Of a stretch of DNA of 64,000 nucleotides, positions 1 through 11,379 are shown one piece after another; positions within the stretch are counted from its first letter, which is position 1, and each line of letters opens with the position of its first letter. The notes below the pieces were generated by a model that saw only the letters and a program-made list of their open reading frames with translations, had not been told where the DNA came from and did not search any database. Source of the DNA: Adiantum capillus-veneris (lineage: Eukaryota; Streptophyta; Polypodiopsida; Polypodiales; Pteridaceae). The position numbers and the translations under genes were made by a program. The stretch lies in the NCBI GenBank assembly GCA_014529385.2, contig CM043949.1, forward strand, positions 148,657,850 through 148,721,849, written 5' to 3'.

Positions 1-2647
1 CTCGTGGGTAGATACTTCTCAATCATGCAAATGGACTCAATGGAGTTAGCCCTTACGACTGCAATGGATTTCTCTCGTATCTCCTTGGAAGAGATCCACC
101 GCACTAGGTCTAAAATCTTGTATATGCAGGACCGCACTTCCTCCGTTAAACACCCCTTAATTGTAATTGGAAGAATAAATTGCAAGAACTTATGCCAGCC
201 GTGCGATTTCAGTCTTGACAGTTGATCGTCACGGGTGAATGCTGTCTTGAGACATCACATGCATCCTGTTGGCGTCCTGAACTCTGAAATCACCCTTTTG
301 ACTTGTCGTTCCTCGCTTTTTAGCAATACCATGGCGCTCTTGGAAGCTTTGTTTAGCCCGCTGCATTGGTGAAAGGCCACAACTCTGGAATCTTTCCAAC
401 TGACTGCAAATCATCTCGTGAAGCTCGATTGTCTTTCATTCCCATGATTGTCTTTTAGAGGAGCTCTCCCACATTCCTGAATATATACATTGGATCCAAC
501 AAATGGTTAATTAGTAGATCACCCTAGTACGACAACGTATGGAGAATGGACAAACGTTTCATTCCTGGAAAAGGTTGCCCCTCATGTAACTCCCATTGGC
601 GACGCCACTCTTGTACATGCATAGGACGACATTCGACGCGACCAAGCTGACCTTTGCACAAGTGATGGCCATCTGGAAGATAACGATGGTGGCCTTTATA
701 AATTGTCTTTCAAAGCGAGGCAGAATAGCGCACATCCAAAGACAACCCGCAAATTGGACATGCATTGTATCCCAAAGTTGTAAGCCCTGCATATATTAAA
801 GCATGGTTCAGTACTACACAAAGTGCTTGCGAATAGCGAGAATTTTGTAAATCATCCACCATTACCAGAAGCTTCATCGTATCATGGCCAATCATGCATA
901 GTCCTCATAAGAAGTCCATGGATACTTGGATGCTATTGTCCTGCTGGTTCAACTGCATCTGCTATATCGATCCCATTCCATAACTCTTGGAGCTCGTCAA
1001 CTAGTGGTTCTAGATAAACATCCATGTTTTTTGCCTTGAACTTACCAGACACAATCAAGCCTATATCAAATGACCCTTCTTGATAGCAAACCACGGTGGG
1101 AGGTTGTAATTGACAAGGCACACAGGCCAAGTGCTCCATGATGAGCTTCTCAATCCAAATGGATTGAGTCCATCCATTGACATGCCCAAACGCAAATTGC
1201 GTGGTTCACTCTTAAAATGTGGCCAAGTATCTTCAATGTGCCTCCAATCCTTTGAATCTGTTGAGCTTATATGTGAAGGTTAGAAATAATCACATCACAT
1301 TGTCCTTAGAGACGGTTCGCGACGCCGCTCTAGAGATGAGAGACAAACAAATAATGATGCAATGGGTACATATAACAAGAATGCAGACATGTACGCACAT
1401 CACACAAGACAATACAAAAATGGTATGAAACACTAGTGCTGTATAATCACAACTGCCAAATCCTTGACGACGACGAGGGTACAATAAGACGATAACAACC
1501 ATAGCACCAATGACGACGATGGTGCAACAAGACAATAACAACAATAGTACTAATCAAGAGGACGATAACATGCTCCTAAGTACGTATAAACTTTGTCACA
1601 TTTCTCATCATTGATGCCGAGAACATCTGCACTTGAAATATGACGAAATAAACATAATACCAATGGTCAATACGAGGCACCGAGCTCTCTAACGAAGTAA
1701 CAACTGAATCAACGGGCACCCTAAATGTTGCGTCAGTGGATCTATTCGTAGAATACCACCGCATCAACTTTGCAATGGAACCACAACGAAACATGCTTTT
1801 TATCCTTCAAATAATAGGGAAATGCTGTAACTTTTTAGGTGGCACTGACTCGCCAACCGCATCTTGTTTATAGCGCATTGCTCCGCACTTAGGACACGAT
1901 AGACAATCTGCAAATTCATTGCGAAAAAGAATGCAATCATTTGGACATGCATGAATCTTGTTGTAGTCCAAGCCAACTGAGGTCAATAGTCGCTTTGCGT
2001 CACGCCTAGAGGGGGGCATTTCATTGCTAGCTGGGAGTAGTTTCTCCCACAACAACCTGTTTAAGCCACATTAAATTAAAAGCTCCCCAAGCACGTCACC
2101 GTTGCAACCAAAAAATCTCTTTTGTAACTTACGTACCTAAACAAAGCAGTGGCGCTTGCATTTGACCACCTGTACACTGACTTCATATTCAAAAAAGACA
2201 GACAAGTATGAAGCACAGATATTTTGGCACCTTCATAGATTGGTTGACGTGCCAACTTTCTCAGCATGTCTTCACGAGATAGTGCACGTCTTCTGATGCT
2301 ACTTCGTTAGCGATCTCCTCGCTTGTCTGGAAGAAGGCATCCAGCATCTCCTCCATGCCGTCGTCTTCTATCTGTAATCCCTCCTCTGCTTCTATCCTTG
2401 GCTCTAGATTGGTCGAACCTTCACGCATAATACTTTTTCTCTCTCTCTCAGATATAGGTGTTATGTCAGGAAAATCAATTCCCGTTCTGTAGGAGTCGTA
2501 TCGTAGATTCTGTACAGTTTCTCTAGCAAACTCTCCGTACTTGTGCACATGCTCATTACATATCCTATGCTTGCGCGGGATTTGATACTTGCAGAGCATG
2601 CACAAGCATGCAATATTTTCCTCCATGTTAGTTGATGACGTTTCCAT
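1..2647 (-). pseudogene. CACTA TNP2-like transposase, decayed, C-terminus outside window
   Basis: Reading leftward from the ATG at 2647: a Cys-rich N-terminal transposase-associated region (CMLCKYQ... HVHKYG), a linker (2076-2267), the typical IHACPNDC / CPKCGAMRY segment (1807-2055), the KLMRW segment (1750-1790), then after a 452-bp interruption the EPRN / GLNPFG / FKAKNMDVYL core (about 930-1250), ACPICG and GHHRYLPDGH (about 650-780), and a DUF4218-like part with KSHGWHKFLQ and SICMIEKYLP (1-220). All belong to plant Transposase_21/TNP2 proteins, the cut-and-paste transposase of CACTA elements. The frame is broken near 2265 and near 710 and has a TGA near 240, so this copy is unlikely to be functional. 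Family is secure; exact splice sites are not. Confidence 0.85.
1259..1710 (-). other. 452-bp interruption of the tnp2 reading frame (intron or small insertion)
   Basis: The related element at 29187-36112 reads straight through this point (VPADSKAWRHIED), while copy 1 breaks off after VPVDS and resumes with the equivalent of KGLEAHIED 452 bases later. The hexamer TGAATC occurs at both edges (1253-1258 and 1705-1710). The inside has degenerate GACGACGA/CAATAACAAC repeats and no recognisable gene. Either an intron lost from the other copy, or an insertion with a short target duplication. The donor side lacks a clear GT consensus, which slightly favours insertion. Confidence 0.55.
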
Positions 2648-2894
2648 CTACAATGATTATGAATGTTGTTTCAATATATATACTCCTCACAATGTAAACT
2701 ACCTCGCATTCTCTAGCCTTGCCCGATCTCCACACACCTTGGTCCAAAGGGGTACGAAGATCAGGACCACCGAGTCAAAATCTCTTCTTTATTGGTCAAA
2801 TCCTATATGAGTAGACACATACGTGCTCTCCCAGGTGTACATGACAATGCATGTATCGGGCAAAACCCCTTTGCCTATTTTAGTGCCATAGTTT

Positions 2895-2975
2895 CTTCTA
2901 GAGGGAGAGAGAGAGAGATAGAGAGAGTTTCTGTCCTTTTCACACAATTGGTCATCCAAGCTAACTCTTTCACCA

Positions 2976-3049
<74 letters not shown>

Positions 3050-3065
3050 TCTATATCTCTCTATT

Positions 3066-3128
<63 letters not shown>

Positions 3129-3192
3129 AGTTTCCTACACACACACATATTTTTCTCTCTCTTTCATTTCCTACACACACACACACACACAC

Positions 3193-3259
<67 letters not shown>

Positions 3260-3335
3260 CTACACACAATGTAGCTTGAGAGAGACAGAGAGAGAGAGGG
3301 GGGGGGGGGGGGGAGGGGGATGGGAGAGAACAATA
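2895..3335. repeat. Compound microsatellites (CT)n(TA)n(CT)n, (CA)n(CT)n, (GA)n and poly-G
   Basis: A GA tract (2900-2930), then CT (2981-3016), AT (3016-3046), CT (3055-3128), CA (3173-3193), CT (3195-3257), then GA and a poly-G run (3285-3317). These arrays lie between the transposase start and the element terminus, the same place as the much longer arrays in the CACTA copy at 29187. Apparent Arg-Glu or Leu-Ser reading frames here are artefacts of the dinucleotide repeat. Confidence 0.95.
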
Positions 3336-3435
3336 CGTGTGCTGCAGGTTTCCAAAGGCTAGATCTGTGCGCGCGCTCGCAGGCAAAAATGACCGCCTGC
3401 ACGCGGATTTGGCTTTTTTCCCCTTAATTTTTTTT

Positions 3436-3600
3436 TGTCGATATACACGTGGAAATATGCATGGAAATACGTTCCTTTTGACAGGCATTGCCACGTGTAT
3501 TATCACATCTGTATCGATGCATATATCGACGAGGGGTATGAACTTCGAAATACGCATGGAAAGGTACGGTGCGTCAAAAAACGCGTAACATGTTGTAGTG
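3436..3600 (-). repeat. CACTA subterminal repeats and terminal inverted repeat
   Basis: Several copies of a motif like TATCGACG or CGTCGATA and ACGTGGAAAT occur here, ending in GTTGTAGTG at 3600. In CACTA elements such subterminal motifs are binding sites for the second element protein (TNPA type). The same motif family flanks both ends of the element at 29187-36112. Confidence 0.8.
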
Positions 3601-3613
3601 AGTCTTGCCAAAT

Positions 3614-3960
3614 TGTATGAGTGTGTATAGAGCTAGAAGAGGGTAAGAGGAGGCGCTCATGATGTACTAGAACTTGGGACTTGATGATAAGACTAATCTT
3701 GATTACAGACTTGAAACTTGGTTAAGAGGACTTGATAAAAGACTTGGATTAAATGATAAGTACAAGACAAGGCTTGATTGCAAGGACAAGACTTGAACAT
3801 AAGACAGAACTAGAAGAGGGCTTTCCTCATAGGAGCCTCAATGCTCACAATGTACAAGAACTTGGGACCTATTGATAATCTTAATCTTGATCTTACAAGA
3901 CTAACTCTCAAGCTTAATCTAGTGACAATGTAGGCAACTGACTCTCAAGCTTCCGCGACA
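3614..3960 (-). repeat. LTR of gypsy copy A, inverted relative to the RNase H region
   Basis: On the minus strand this begins TGTCGCGGAAGC and ends CTCATACA, a TG...CA LTR of about 347 bp. It matches 21791-22127 and part of 19200-19646. A purine-rich tract (AGGCAAGGGTAA, minus strand) lies just before its start, as expected for a 3' LTR preceded by a PPT. Confidence 0.7.
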
Positions 3961-4092
3961 TTACCCTTGCCTCTGGGGAGGAGTTCCACGAGGAGCGCTA
4001 ATGTTCCTTGACTCGGGCTTCCATGGATGTTGTTGATGGAACTCTTGGACTTTGAGAGGTGCATGATAAAGACTATGTGCTAGCTTCTAGGT

Positions 4093-4308
4093 TCATTCAC
4101 TAACATCATAGCCTTTCCAATGCACCAAGTAATGTAACTTGCCACACAAAACTCGAGAATCTACAACTTTATCGACCTCATATTCATCATGTCCTTGAAT
4201 CTCAACCAAAGGAGGTGTTTGTAGGGCTCTTCCTGGGATGTTAGATGTGTGCAAAGGTTCTAGGACTGAGACATGAAAGATCGTATGGATTTTCAAGCAA
4301 GATTTCAC
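4093..4308 (-). pseudogene. Integrase C-terminal tail with chromodomain (gypsy copy A)
   Basis: The 71-residue frame starts with KIHTIFHVSVLEPL, the FHVS signature at the end of chromovirus integrases, then has DEYEVDKVVDSR and LHYLVHWKGYD, the chromodomain core with its WKGY aromatic motif. In chromoviruses this domain directs integration to marked chromatin. It runs opposite to the neighbouring RNase H region and ends at the junction near 4308, so it cannot be part of the same polyprotein. A purine tract and an LTR follow it in the minus direction. Confidence 0.75.
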
Positions 4309-4329
4309 GAGTACACTCGTTCTAATTCA

Positions 4330-5421
4330 TGCAGATCCTACAAAGCCTCTCATCCTAGAAATAGACGCTTCAGATTTTTCCCTTGGCGCTATTCTATCCC
4401 AGGTAGGTGAGGATGGTCCAATACATCTAGTGGCTTTTCATTCCCACAGTTCTCACCTACACAAATCAATTATGAAATCCATGACAAAGAGCTCTTAGAA
4501 ATCATCGATTGCTTTGAAAACTGTCATCACCTACTTGAAGGAACTCCTCATAGGATCATTGTCTATACAAATTATAAGAATCTAGAATACTTCATGGCAT
4601 CCCGCATCTTCAATCGTCCCCAATCTAGGTGGAGTGGTATCCTATCAAGGTTTGATTTCCTTATCTCTTATAGGCCTAGCCGTCAACAAGGTAAGCCTGA
4701 TGCCTTATCAGGAAGATCCTACCTTGCACCTAGAGAAGGAGATGCAGCATTTGATCAACAAGAGGATGATGTAGATATTGATGAGGAGTTATGTGCAAGC
4801 AACATTGTGAAAGAAAAGACTTTGGAGGGCATGTATGACAAAGAGAGCAATGACATGGCTAATTTGGTTTCCTATATAGATGCTTGTGAAGATGAGGTCT
4901 TTCATACTTCTATGTATTTAGATCACATGCTTATCGCTTCACCTGCTTGTGGTGCCAATGACATGCATGTTGACATTCTGGGTGATGTTTTTGCTCCCCC
5001 ATCTTATGAGTTGACATGGTATCCTGATGACTTGTTGGCATGTGGACCCATTTGGGATGCTGAGAATGACGATTGTGATGTTGATGATGGTATTGGTGGC
5101 ATTGAGTCTCCTACTAGTTATGATTTGATTTGTGCACAAGAGGTTGGTTTGAGTGATGTGGTTTATGATGGGAGTATTGATTGGGGCTTTTATGATCCGC
5201 AAGTTGAGATGGATGAGGAGATGCAAGTCAAGGTGTCTCATGCATTGTCAACGGTGAAGAAGCTTATGAAAACCTCACATGCATGTGTGGATGTTGAAGA
5301 GGATTGTAGCCTGAAAGGTTGGGATAGCCAGGATGACATGGATGTTTTGTCTTGGCCTAATGTGAGAGATACATCTTATGGTGGTGATATTGTCGATCAT
5401 GATCTTTTTGTTATGGCGTGA
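4330..5421 (+). pseudogene. Gypsy RNase H region fused to an acidic tail of unknown origin
   Basis: The first part reads KPLILEIDASDFSLGAI and NYEIHDKELLEI in shifting frames, then from 4594 MASRIFNRPQSRWSG and QQGKPDALS: the RNase H and linker of gypsy Pol (IDASD carries a catalytic Asp). Copy B has the same text up to REGDA and then continues to integrase. Here the text diverges at about 4760 into roughly 220 residues rich in Asp and Glu, with no domain I recognise, ending at 5421. The open frame across the fusion is 275 codons from 4594. This is probably a recombination product that lost integrase; the tail may come from another retroelement. Confidence 0.6.
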
Positions 5422-6550
5422 ATATTGATGGTTGGAGCTCATTAGTGATTGATGATTGTCCTTGTGACTTTGACGGATGTCATTCTGTGTGCATGATGGA
5501 AGCAAGGGATAATACTTTTCCATTTGATTGTGGAAAGGGTATATAGTGTTGATTTTGTACATGATGTATCTTTGTACATAAGATTTTTCATAGTCTACTG
5601 CTGAGCATGAATGCTCTCGCAGACTGGGGGTTTGGCAAACTATGTTGCACGCATTTTGAGAACCCCGTTTTTTGTAAAATTGTACATATGGACATGAAAC
5701 CCGATGTCAACATTGTGTGTCGGCTTTATTTTTGTGGGGTTTTTATCTTGATTTAGAAAGCACATGTACATGCACTGCAAGTCGCTAGTCTAGTGACAAC
5801 TGTCGGGCTCCTGTAAGTGCCCGTGAGTGAGTTTTTTGAAGGGGGATTTTTATATAAATTAAACTCATGTATAAACTTGAGTAAAATATCAGAGTTTTCA
5901 TGTTTTGGGTCCTTGTGGATTTTTTATGTTTTTGGATGCAGTTTGTTGCCCTAGACTAGCTTTCCTATGCGCAGTCGGCCATGGAAGCTTGTTGTTCGCG
6001 CCAATTTATCACATAGAGATACATAGAATTAAAATTTTTGTTCTCCAGATCTTTTTCTGTTGAAAATGCAGATAATTTTTGAGGCTTGAAATCATCCCTT
6101 TTGGAGTTGTGGTTTGGGAGATACAATCTATTTCCCACAGCGCACAGGATATGGAATCTTACAGAGGCAGTTTGGTGTATGGTAGGTTGTGGAAGCTCTC
6201 TTGTTTGAGATGTGTGTACACTTCAAAATTGTGTTTTTGAAGAGTTATTTGGTGAAGGTGGAATCTCTTTCTCTCAAGTGCATTGGTCGGTGTGTGCTGT
6301 GAATCCATTCTATGGTAAGTGCTTCCTAATTTTCATGGTGGTCTTTTGGGTGGGCGTGTACTGGGAAATTCCCAAGAGATCACTTGTCTTTGAGTTGTGG
6401 TTTTGTTGAGGTTATTTTAATACCGTTTGTGGTGTTGATCTTGTGTCTTGAGCGCTACTGGGAGACATTGCTATAGAGGTGCCCCTTGCTCTTGTTTTCC
6501 CAACAACGAGAAGTGAAATATAAATCAAGATCTGAGCTATTTTGTGCATC
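5422..6550 (+). other. Noncoding stretch with PPT-like motif; possible LTR remnant
   Basis: About 200 bases after the acidic tail there is GCAGACTGGGGGT (near 5620), resembling a polypurine tract, then a TG-starting stretch of about 900 bases without coding potential. No second copy occurs in the window to confirm an LTR. Confidence 0.3.
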
Positions 6551-7116
6551 AATAATGGGTAATTTAGCTAGAAAGGTACTAAATGCTTCCAGAAGCTTAT
6601 CCTTCTCTTTTCTAGAAAGAATCAGTAAAGAGAGATAGTCATTGAAAGAAGCTGTATTTAAGACAGATATAGAGTGGGTGATTATAGCTTATTTCTCAGA
6701 ATCAAGCAATTTTTTGTGGAATTCCACTCCTTTGAAACAAGAAACTATACACTGGGTACCAATTGGTGGAACATGAATGTCTTCTTCTATACCATATCCC
6801 AAACGGGTGAGAGATGGAATCCAAATAGCCTGAATCAATTACCATATAAGTATTGCGCAAACCATTTGAATATATATCATACAAGTATTAAGTATTCTCA
6901 ATATATGACAGATACTTGACCAAAGGTATCCTGGGAAATTTTGTGCGTGTTTGAATTTAAAATCCCATCATTCAGAATCATATACTGAGAGACTTAAATA
7001 TTATTTGCAAATGCATATTGTGTAAAGAACAAAACAAAGAAGAATTTCTTGATATATAAAGTTCATTACAAGATACTTTGATGCATGACAAAGTAGGATT
7101 TTAAGCCGGAACTCCA
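6551..7116. other. No feature recognised
   Basis: AT-rich sequence with only short, compositionally unremarkable frames. I see no domain, repeat or RNA gene in it. Confidence 0.5.
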
Positions 7117-7325
7117 GCCAAATGAGAGCAGGGATCTTTACTTGCCAACCAACCATAAGTAAAATTAATTAGATTCAATTTGTACTAAATGGGTGACATG
7201 TATATCAAGCAATCCCCACTGCCAGATGAGAGCAGGGATCTTTACCAGCCAACCAACCATAAGTACAATTAATTAGATTCAATTTGTACTAAATGGGTGA
7301 CATGTATATCAAGCAATCCCCACTG
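7117..7325. repeat. Tandem duplication, 104-bp unit, two copies
   Basis: The unit starting GCCAAATGAGAGCAGGG at 7117 is repeated at 7221 as GCCAGATGAGAGCAGGG and matches with few mismatches up to CCCCACTGC. No coding content. Confidence 0.92.
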
Positions 7326-7737
7326 CTTGTTATTGTCACATCCTAGATCCCAACTATACTCCTAAACATATATTATGTTTTCTTTGGCTCGTCTATGTAA
7401 GTATGGTCTATTACGATCTTTGAAAGACTTTATGGGTTTACATGTCTGGAGATTGGGTCCCTAATTGCTATTGGATTTTGCCGACTATGTGCAGCTATAA
7501 GCTTTTCTCGAATTCGTTGGAGCTTAAATACGTCCCGAGTGATGCTCATCCTAACGGTCTGCTTGTATCCTTGTCTATTAACAATAATTGGACAAATTTT
7601 CTTTAGTTAATTTCTTATGTTTAGAGCTTTCTTTTTTGCCCCTCTTCATAAGCATATATATATATCTTTTTATGATTCAAAATGTTTACTACTATGGTAT
7701 ATATTTTCAAGTGCTTACTTTGAAAAAATATTAAAGT
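7326..7737. other. No feature recognised
   Basis: AT-rich noncoding sequence between two tandem repeats. No domain, RNA gene or terminus seen. Confidence 0.45.
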
Positions 7738-8395
7738 GTTACTACCTTGTGTTGCTAAATACTATCATTCTAACTTGTGAAAATTTTGTCAACATTTCCT
7801 TTGTACTATTACTCTTTTTTCAAAGAATCTCAATAAGTATTCATTGTATTTTTTACCCTCACAGGAGGTTTCCAAAGCCCAATTGCTATATCTTAAACAA
7901 TTACCTCTGCTATTGTGAATATAAAAGGTATCATAGAGCTATTTCTAAAACATTAGAGTATTACTATCTTGTGTTGCTATGTACTTACATTCTAACTTGT
8001 TAAAATTTTGCCAGCATTTCCTTTGTACTATTAAACAAATCTGTATAAGTATTCATTGTATCTTTTTCCCTCACAAGAGGTTTTCATAACCCAATTGCTA
8101 TATCTTAATCAAATACCTCTGCTACTAAAAAATATCACACTGCTATTTCTAAAACCTTAAAGTGTTACTCTCTTCTGTTGCTACCTATTTACGTTCTAAC
8201 TTGTGAAAATTTCACCAGCATTTCATTTCTACTATTACTCTTTTTTTCAAAACATCTTAATAAGTATTCATTGTATCTTTTACCGTCAGAGGAGGTTTTC
8301 AGAACCACCCAATTGCTATATCTTAATCAATTATATATGCTACTTCTTCTACAATATATATCACAATGCTACTTTACTTTTAAAAACCATTTCAT
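7738..8395. repeat. Tandem repeat, three diverged units of about 205-225 bp
   Basis: Each unit opens with TTACT..CTT.TGTTGCTA (about 7740, 7960 and 8166), then ATTCTAACTTGTG, AGTATTCATTGTAT, a CTCACAGGAGGTTTCC-like stretch and CCCAATTGCTATATCTTAA. The second unit is shortened. The reading frames across it are just AT-rich repeat translation. Confidence 0.85.
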
Positions 8396-9940
8396 TGAGA
8401 AATCAGCCTATATAGAGAACTTATGCATATAATCAAGGCAATATGTTTCTTGTTACCTGAACTGAATTAGCCATTGCTATTAGTATACTTGTAAGCGCGT
8501 TAACCATGGAAATGACTCCAAATTCATTTTCGTACCGAAAGTGGTAGCAATTATAGTGTGTTGATTAGTAATACTTTGTTTAGTATTGCTCTATGTACAC
8601 TATGCACATGTTTGTATGTACTTGGATACATGATACTGTGTTGTTTTTCTTGCATTCCCTCTTTTGTGTAGTGCTAGCTCGTATGCCTATGTGTATATGT
8701 ATGTGTGTTGTACAGGAGCTATAATATGGCCATGTTTTATTCCACGAAAAAACCCAGTTTGTGAGCCTGGATATGCTTGTGTACGTATTGCGTTAAACTA
8801 CTCTTTTATGTATATTATGGAAAGAATATAGTATACAAAAAGTTTAATGCGTACTACAAAGACTTTTGGTCTATCTTGGCTACTCATGGCATATTTTTTC
8901 AAATCTTTTATGCATGCAATCATATGTATGTGTGTAGTACTTAAGGCATGAAATTTGTAACGAAAAAAACACCATTATTTTACCTTCTGTGTTTGTGCAA
9001 CCAGGCAGTCTGCCCTTTGGTTTGGCAATCCTAGAACTGTATTGCCTCCCTTGGGTTGGATGTGGGTTTGTGAGTGTGTGTTCTGCACCACCCAAGGCTT
9101 GATGTATTGCTTGCATTGATGGTTGTGCAGAGACGTAGAAGGTGCTTTTGCTATTGCCTATGAGCATGAATTGCCATGGCTACTCGTACTGTGTGTGTAT
9201 GTGTGTGTGTGGTTGTGTGCCATGGCCTTACTGTGATTGTGTATGCACGCTACAGATTTTTCTAAAGCCTTGCGTTTTGCTTCATTCTGCAAGTTTCTTT
9301 TATAAAACAAGTAAACATGCGGTGTTGTAAATGGTTCGTGCTACCAACTTGATTTATTCCAAGCAAGTTGCACCAACTGGATATGGTTCCGTTGTTCACT
9401 TGAAATTATCATATAATCTTTTCTTAAAAATAGCTTGTTAAACCTTGGGAAGAATTAGGTTTTTTATTTGAAAAGTTACAGAAACTCAGGGACAAGTTGT
9501 ATTGCTTGGAACTTACCACCAAAACTCAATTTTCTTGGGTTTTCTCGCATATCGTTAAAAACAACTGGTACATTGTGGAATGTGTAAGTATCTATCCTCT
9601 GCTTGTTGTATCCACCAAAAAAACCTCTTCACTTAGGATTTAAACATACTTATCAAACGATATTGGAAATGAGAATTTATTTATTCAAGGGTTGTACATT
9701 CATCCTCCACTGAAAACCAAAAAAATAAAAAAATGTTCCATTCCGGAGGTGTTTTTTAAAAAAGAGTCATTCTGCTTATTACAAGCCTCAATTGTGTAGT
9801 GATTGGAGCCACACTTCCTCCTCAATCCCATCCATTATTCTTCTGCTATTGACATAGTTGCATGCGCCTACACCATGTTTAAAAAATTAGTAGATCTCTT
9901 GTGTCATATCTTCAAAACAATGGTTCTATGTTTTTTACAT
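8396..9940. other. No gene recognised
   Basis: AT-rich sequence with a short TG-rich patch near 9190-9215. Frames are short and resemble no known domain. No terminus or RNA gene recognised. Confidence 0.5.
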
Positions 9941-9991
9941 ATGTGTGTGTGTGTGTGTTTGTGTGTGATATCCAAGGCACGTGTTAAATAT

Positions 9992-10036
<45 letters not shown>

Positions 10037-10185
10037 GGGGGAGGGGGGGGGGGTGAAACATGAGAGAGAGGAGAGGGAGGGAGCATAACTGGCTCTCCCT
10101 CCTCTCCTCGCGTGTGTGTGCGTGGAGAGACAGAGAGAGAGAGAGAGAGAGGGAGGGAGGGGGGGGGGGGGGGGGGAGGGGGGGA
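9941..10185. repeat. Compound (GT)n, (GA)n and poly-G microsatellites
   Basis: TG tract (9941-9968), GT tract (9990-10014), GA tract (10015-10036), G-rich run, then a second GA tract (10129-10150) and a long G run (10158-10187). Placed just inside a CACTA-like terminus, as in the two other CACTA copies of this window. Confidence 0.93.
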
Positions 10186-10199
10186 GGGTATATCTATTT

Positions 10200-10444
10200 T
10201 GGAGAGAGCATTGAAACCCAAATCTACAGATCTAAGTTTCTGGTGCAATCAAATTATTTTAATAGAGTCGGTGCTGCTATGAGCATCTCTATGAGTGTGA
10301 GCATCGCTATAGGCGTCTCTATGAGAATCTATATAGTCTTTGTTACATAGAAACACTCATAGCAACGCCTATAGCCATGCCAAACTTTTATCCATCTAAG
10401 CGTTGCACTACGAGCATCGCTATATTCAAGGACCTCTCGTAGTG
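10200..10444 (-). mobile_element. 5' terminus of a third CACTA-like element
   Basis: On the minus strand the stretch starts CACTACGAG at 10444, and the motif TATAGCGATGCTC recurs in both orientations several times between 10270 and 10435. That is the terminal plus subterminal layout of a CACTA element, followed inward by GA and G arrays as in the two clearer copies. It interrupts a hAT DUF659 region exactly at 10444/10445. No transposase and no second terminus were found further left, so it is probably a deleted or truncated copy. Confidence 0.55.
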
Positions 10445-11199
10445 TGAATGGTTTCTTCTGAACATTTATCCAACCATCTAGAGCGATTGTGCATCCATAT
10501 TGTGACACATAATCAAGAGTTGTGGGCTTTAAAATATTCTCTTATGTATCTTTTGCTTTATTTAAATATCCTGTTCGCATCTTAGTATAATCTGGTACCA
10601 CAAAACCTTCTTCGCTCTTCTTATTAAAGAATTTTTGAAGATAGGATTTCGAATGAGTCATGACAAAAAGAAATTCCACATGCAACAAATGCTTGCGTCC
10701 ACTTAAGATGAAGTTCAAGCAGTCATTGTTTATCAAATGCCTTATGCAAAGTAGAACCACTTTGTGCAGGTTCTCCTCCATTCCGTGCTTCACTCTGGCT
10801 TCTGTTAGCCAAGCTTGCGGTGGGATTAGAGCTACAAGCCCCAGTAAAGGATGAATGACACCCTCCTTTGTTATAAGAAGGGGTTGAGGGAGGGTTTTGA
10901 TCATTCTCAAGTGTCATCTCCATGTCCCTAGCCATAAATGGAGCCATCATTTTTGGACCACCCTTTTTTTTGCCTCAAGATGTGCTCTCTTTTCCTTGAG
11001 ATCCACTTAGGAAATTTATCAACAATACCTCTTGGGGGGGTTTTGTAAGTTTCCATGTTTCCAGGGATTTTGAGCACCTGTTCTCTTATCCTATGAGAAA
11101 TTTTTCTAAAATATGGCCGCATGTTTTACACCTGAACTTTGATGTAATCTTTCCACTTACCAATTTATCTACGTAGTTCCACTCATATCCTTTCACCAT
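10445..11199 (-). pseudogene. hAT transposase, N-terminal half (BED finger to start of DUF659)
   Basis: From the ATG at 11199 the minus strand reads GYEWNYVDKL then FRCKTCGH, a CxxC zinc-finger start typical of hAT BED domains. A stop and frame changes follow, then a 122-codon frame (10910-10542). After an in-frame TAA it resumes with YGCTIALDGWINVQKKPF, the DUF659 signature in which the Asp of DGW is a catalytic candidate. The related protein at 41878-44069 has TIVSDGWSNVQRRPL at the same point. The gene is cut at 10445 by the CACTA-like terminus. Transposase function is certainly lost. Confidence 0.7.
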
Positions 11200-11379
11200 C
11201 TCCTTAAGGTTTGCAAACTCAAACAACACCACTTACCAAATACACATCTAAAATCGAACTCTCATACCATTTACATTACTTTTTTTGCTATCGTTTATTA
11301 AAAAAAACATAAATTTTCAACCTCTTTAAATTCTAAATACCAAAAATAATTCTTTTTTCAAGTTTGAGCTTTCACTCTG

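Larger units (their letters stand above)
1..3600 (-). mobile_element. CACTA (En/Spm) DNA transposon, copy 1, cut by the left window edge
   Basis: The right end reads GTTGTAGTG and stops at 3600, which on the minus strand is the CACTA terminus CACTACAAC. Just inside lie subterminal CGTCGATAT-type motifs, then GA/CT arrays, then a tnp2-type transposase reading leftward to base 1. The 3' half of the element is outside the window. The base triplet after the terminus is AGT, and the sequence continues as a gypsy LTR whose uninterrupted counterpart near 22140 also contains this AGT, so the element sits inside gypsy copy A. It is close kin to the element at 29187-36112, but it keeps a transposase core that the other copy has lost. 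Confidence 0.88.
3601..4760. mobile_element. Rearranged Ty3/gypsy chromodomain retrotransposon, copy A
   Basis: From left to right: end of a U3/R region (3601-3613), an inverted LTR (3614-3960, minus orientation), an inverted purine tract, an inverted integrase tail with chromodomain (4093-4308, minus), then a plus-strand RNase H region from about 4330. The two halves meet head to head near 4308. The same order and junction are present in copy B at 21017-22501. The left part of the host LTR is displaced by the CACTA insertion ending at 3600. Confidence 0.75.

Noticed and set aside
2789-3402. Long frames of Arg-Glu or Leu-Ser repeats, here and at 29160-31160, 17015-17229, 23727-23925 and 36519-36776
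   Set aside because: They are translations of GA/CT microsatellites and are open on both strands; no independent coding evidence.
10660-10854. Plus-strand 64-codon frame
   Set aside because: Opposite the hAT remnant; no domain.
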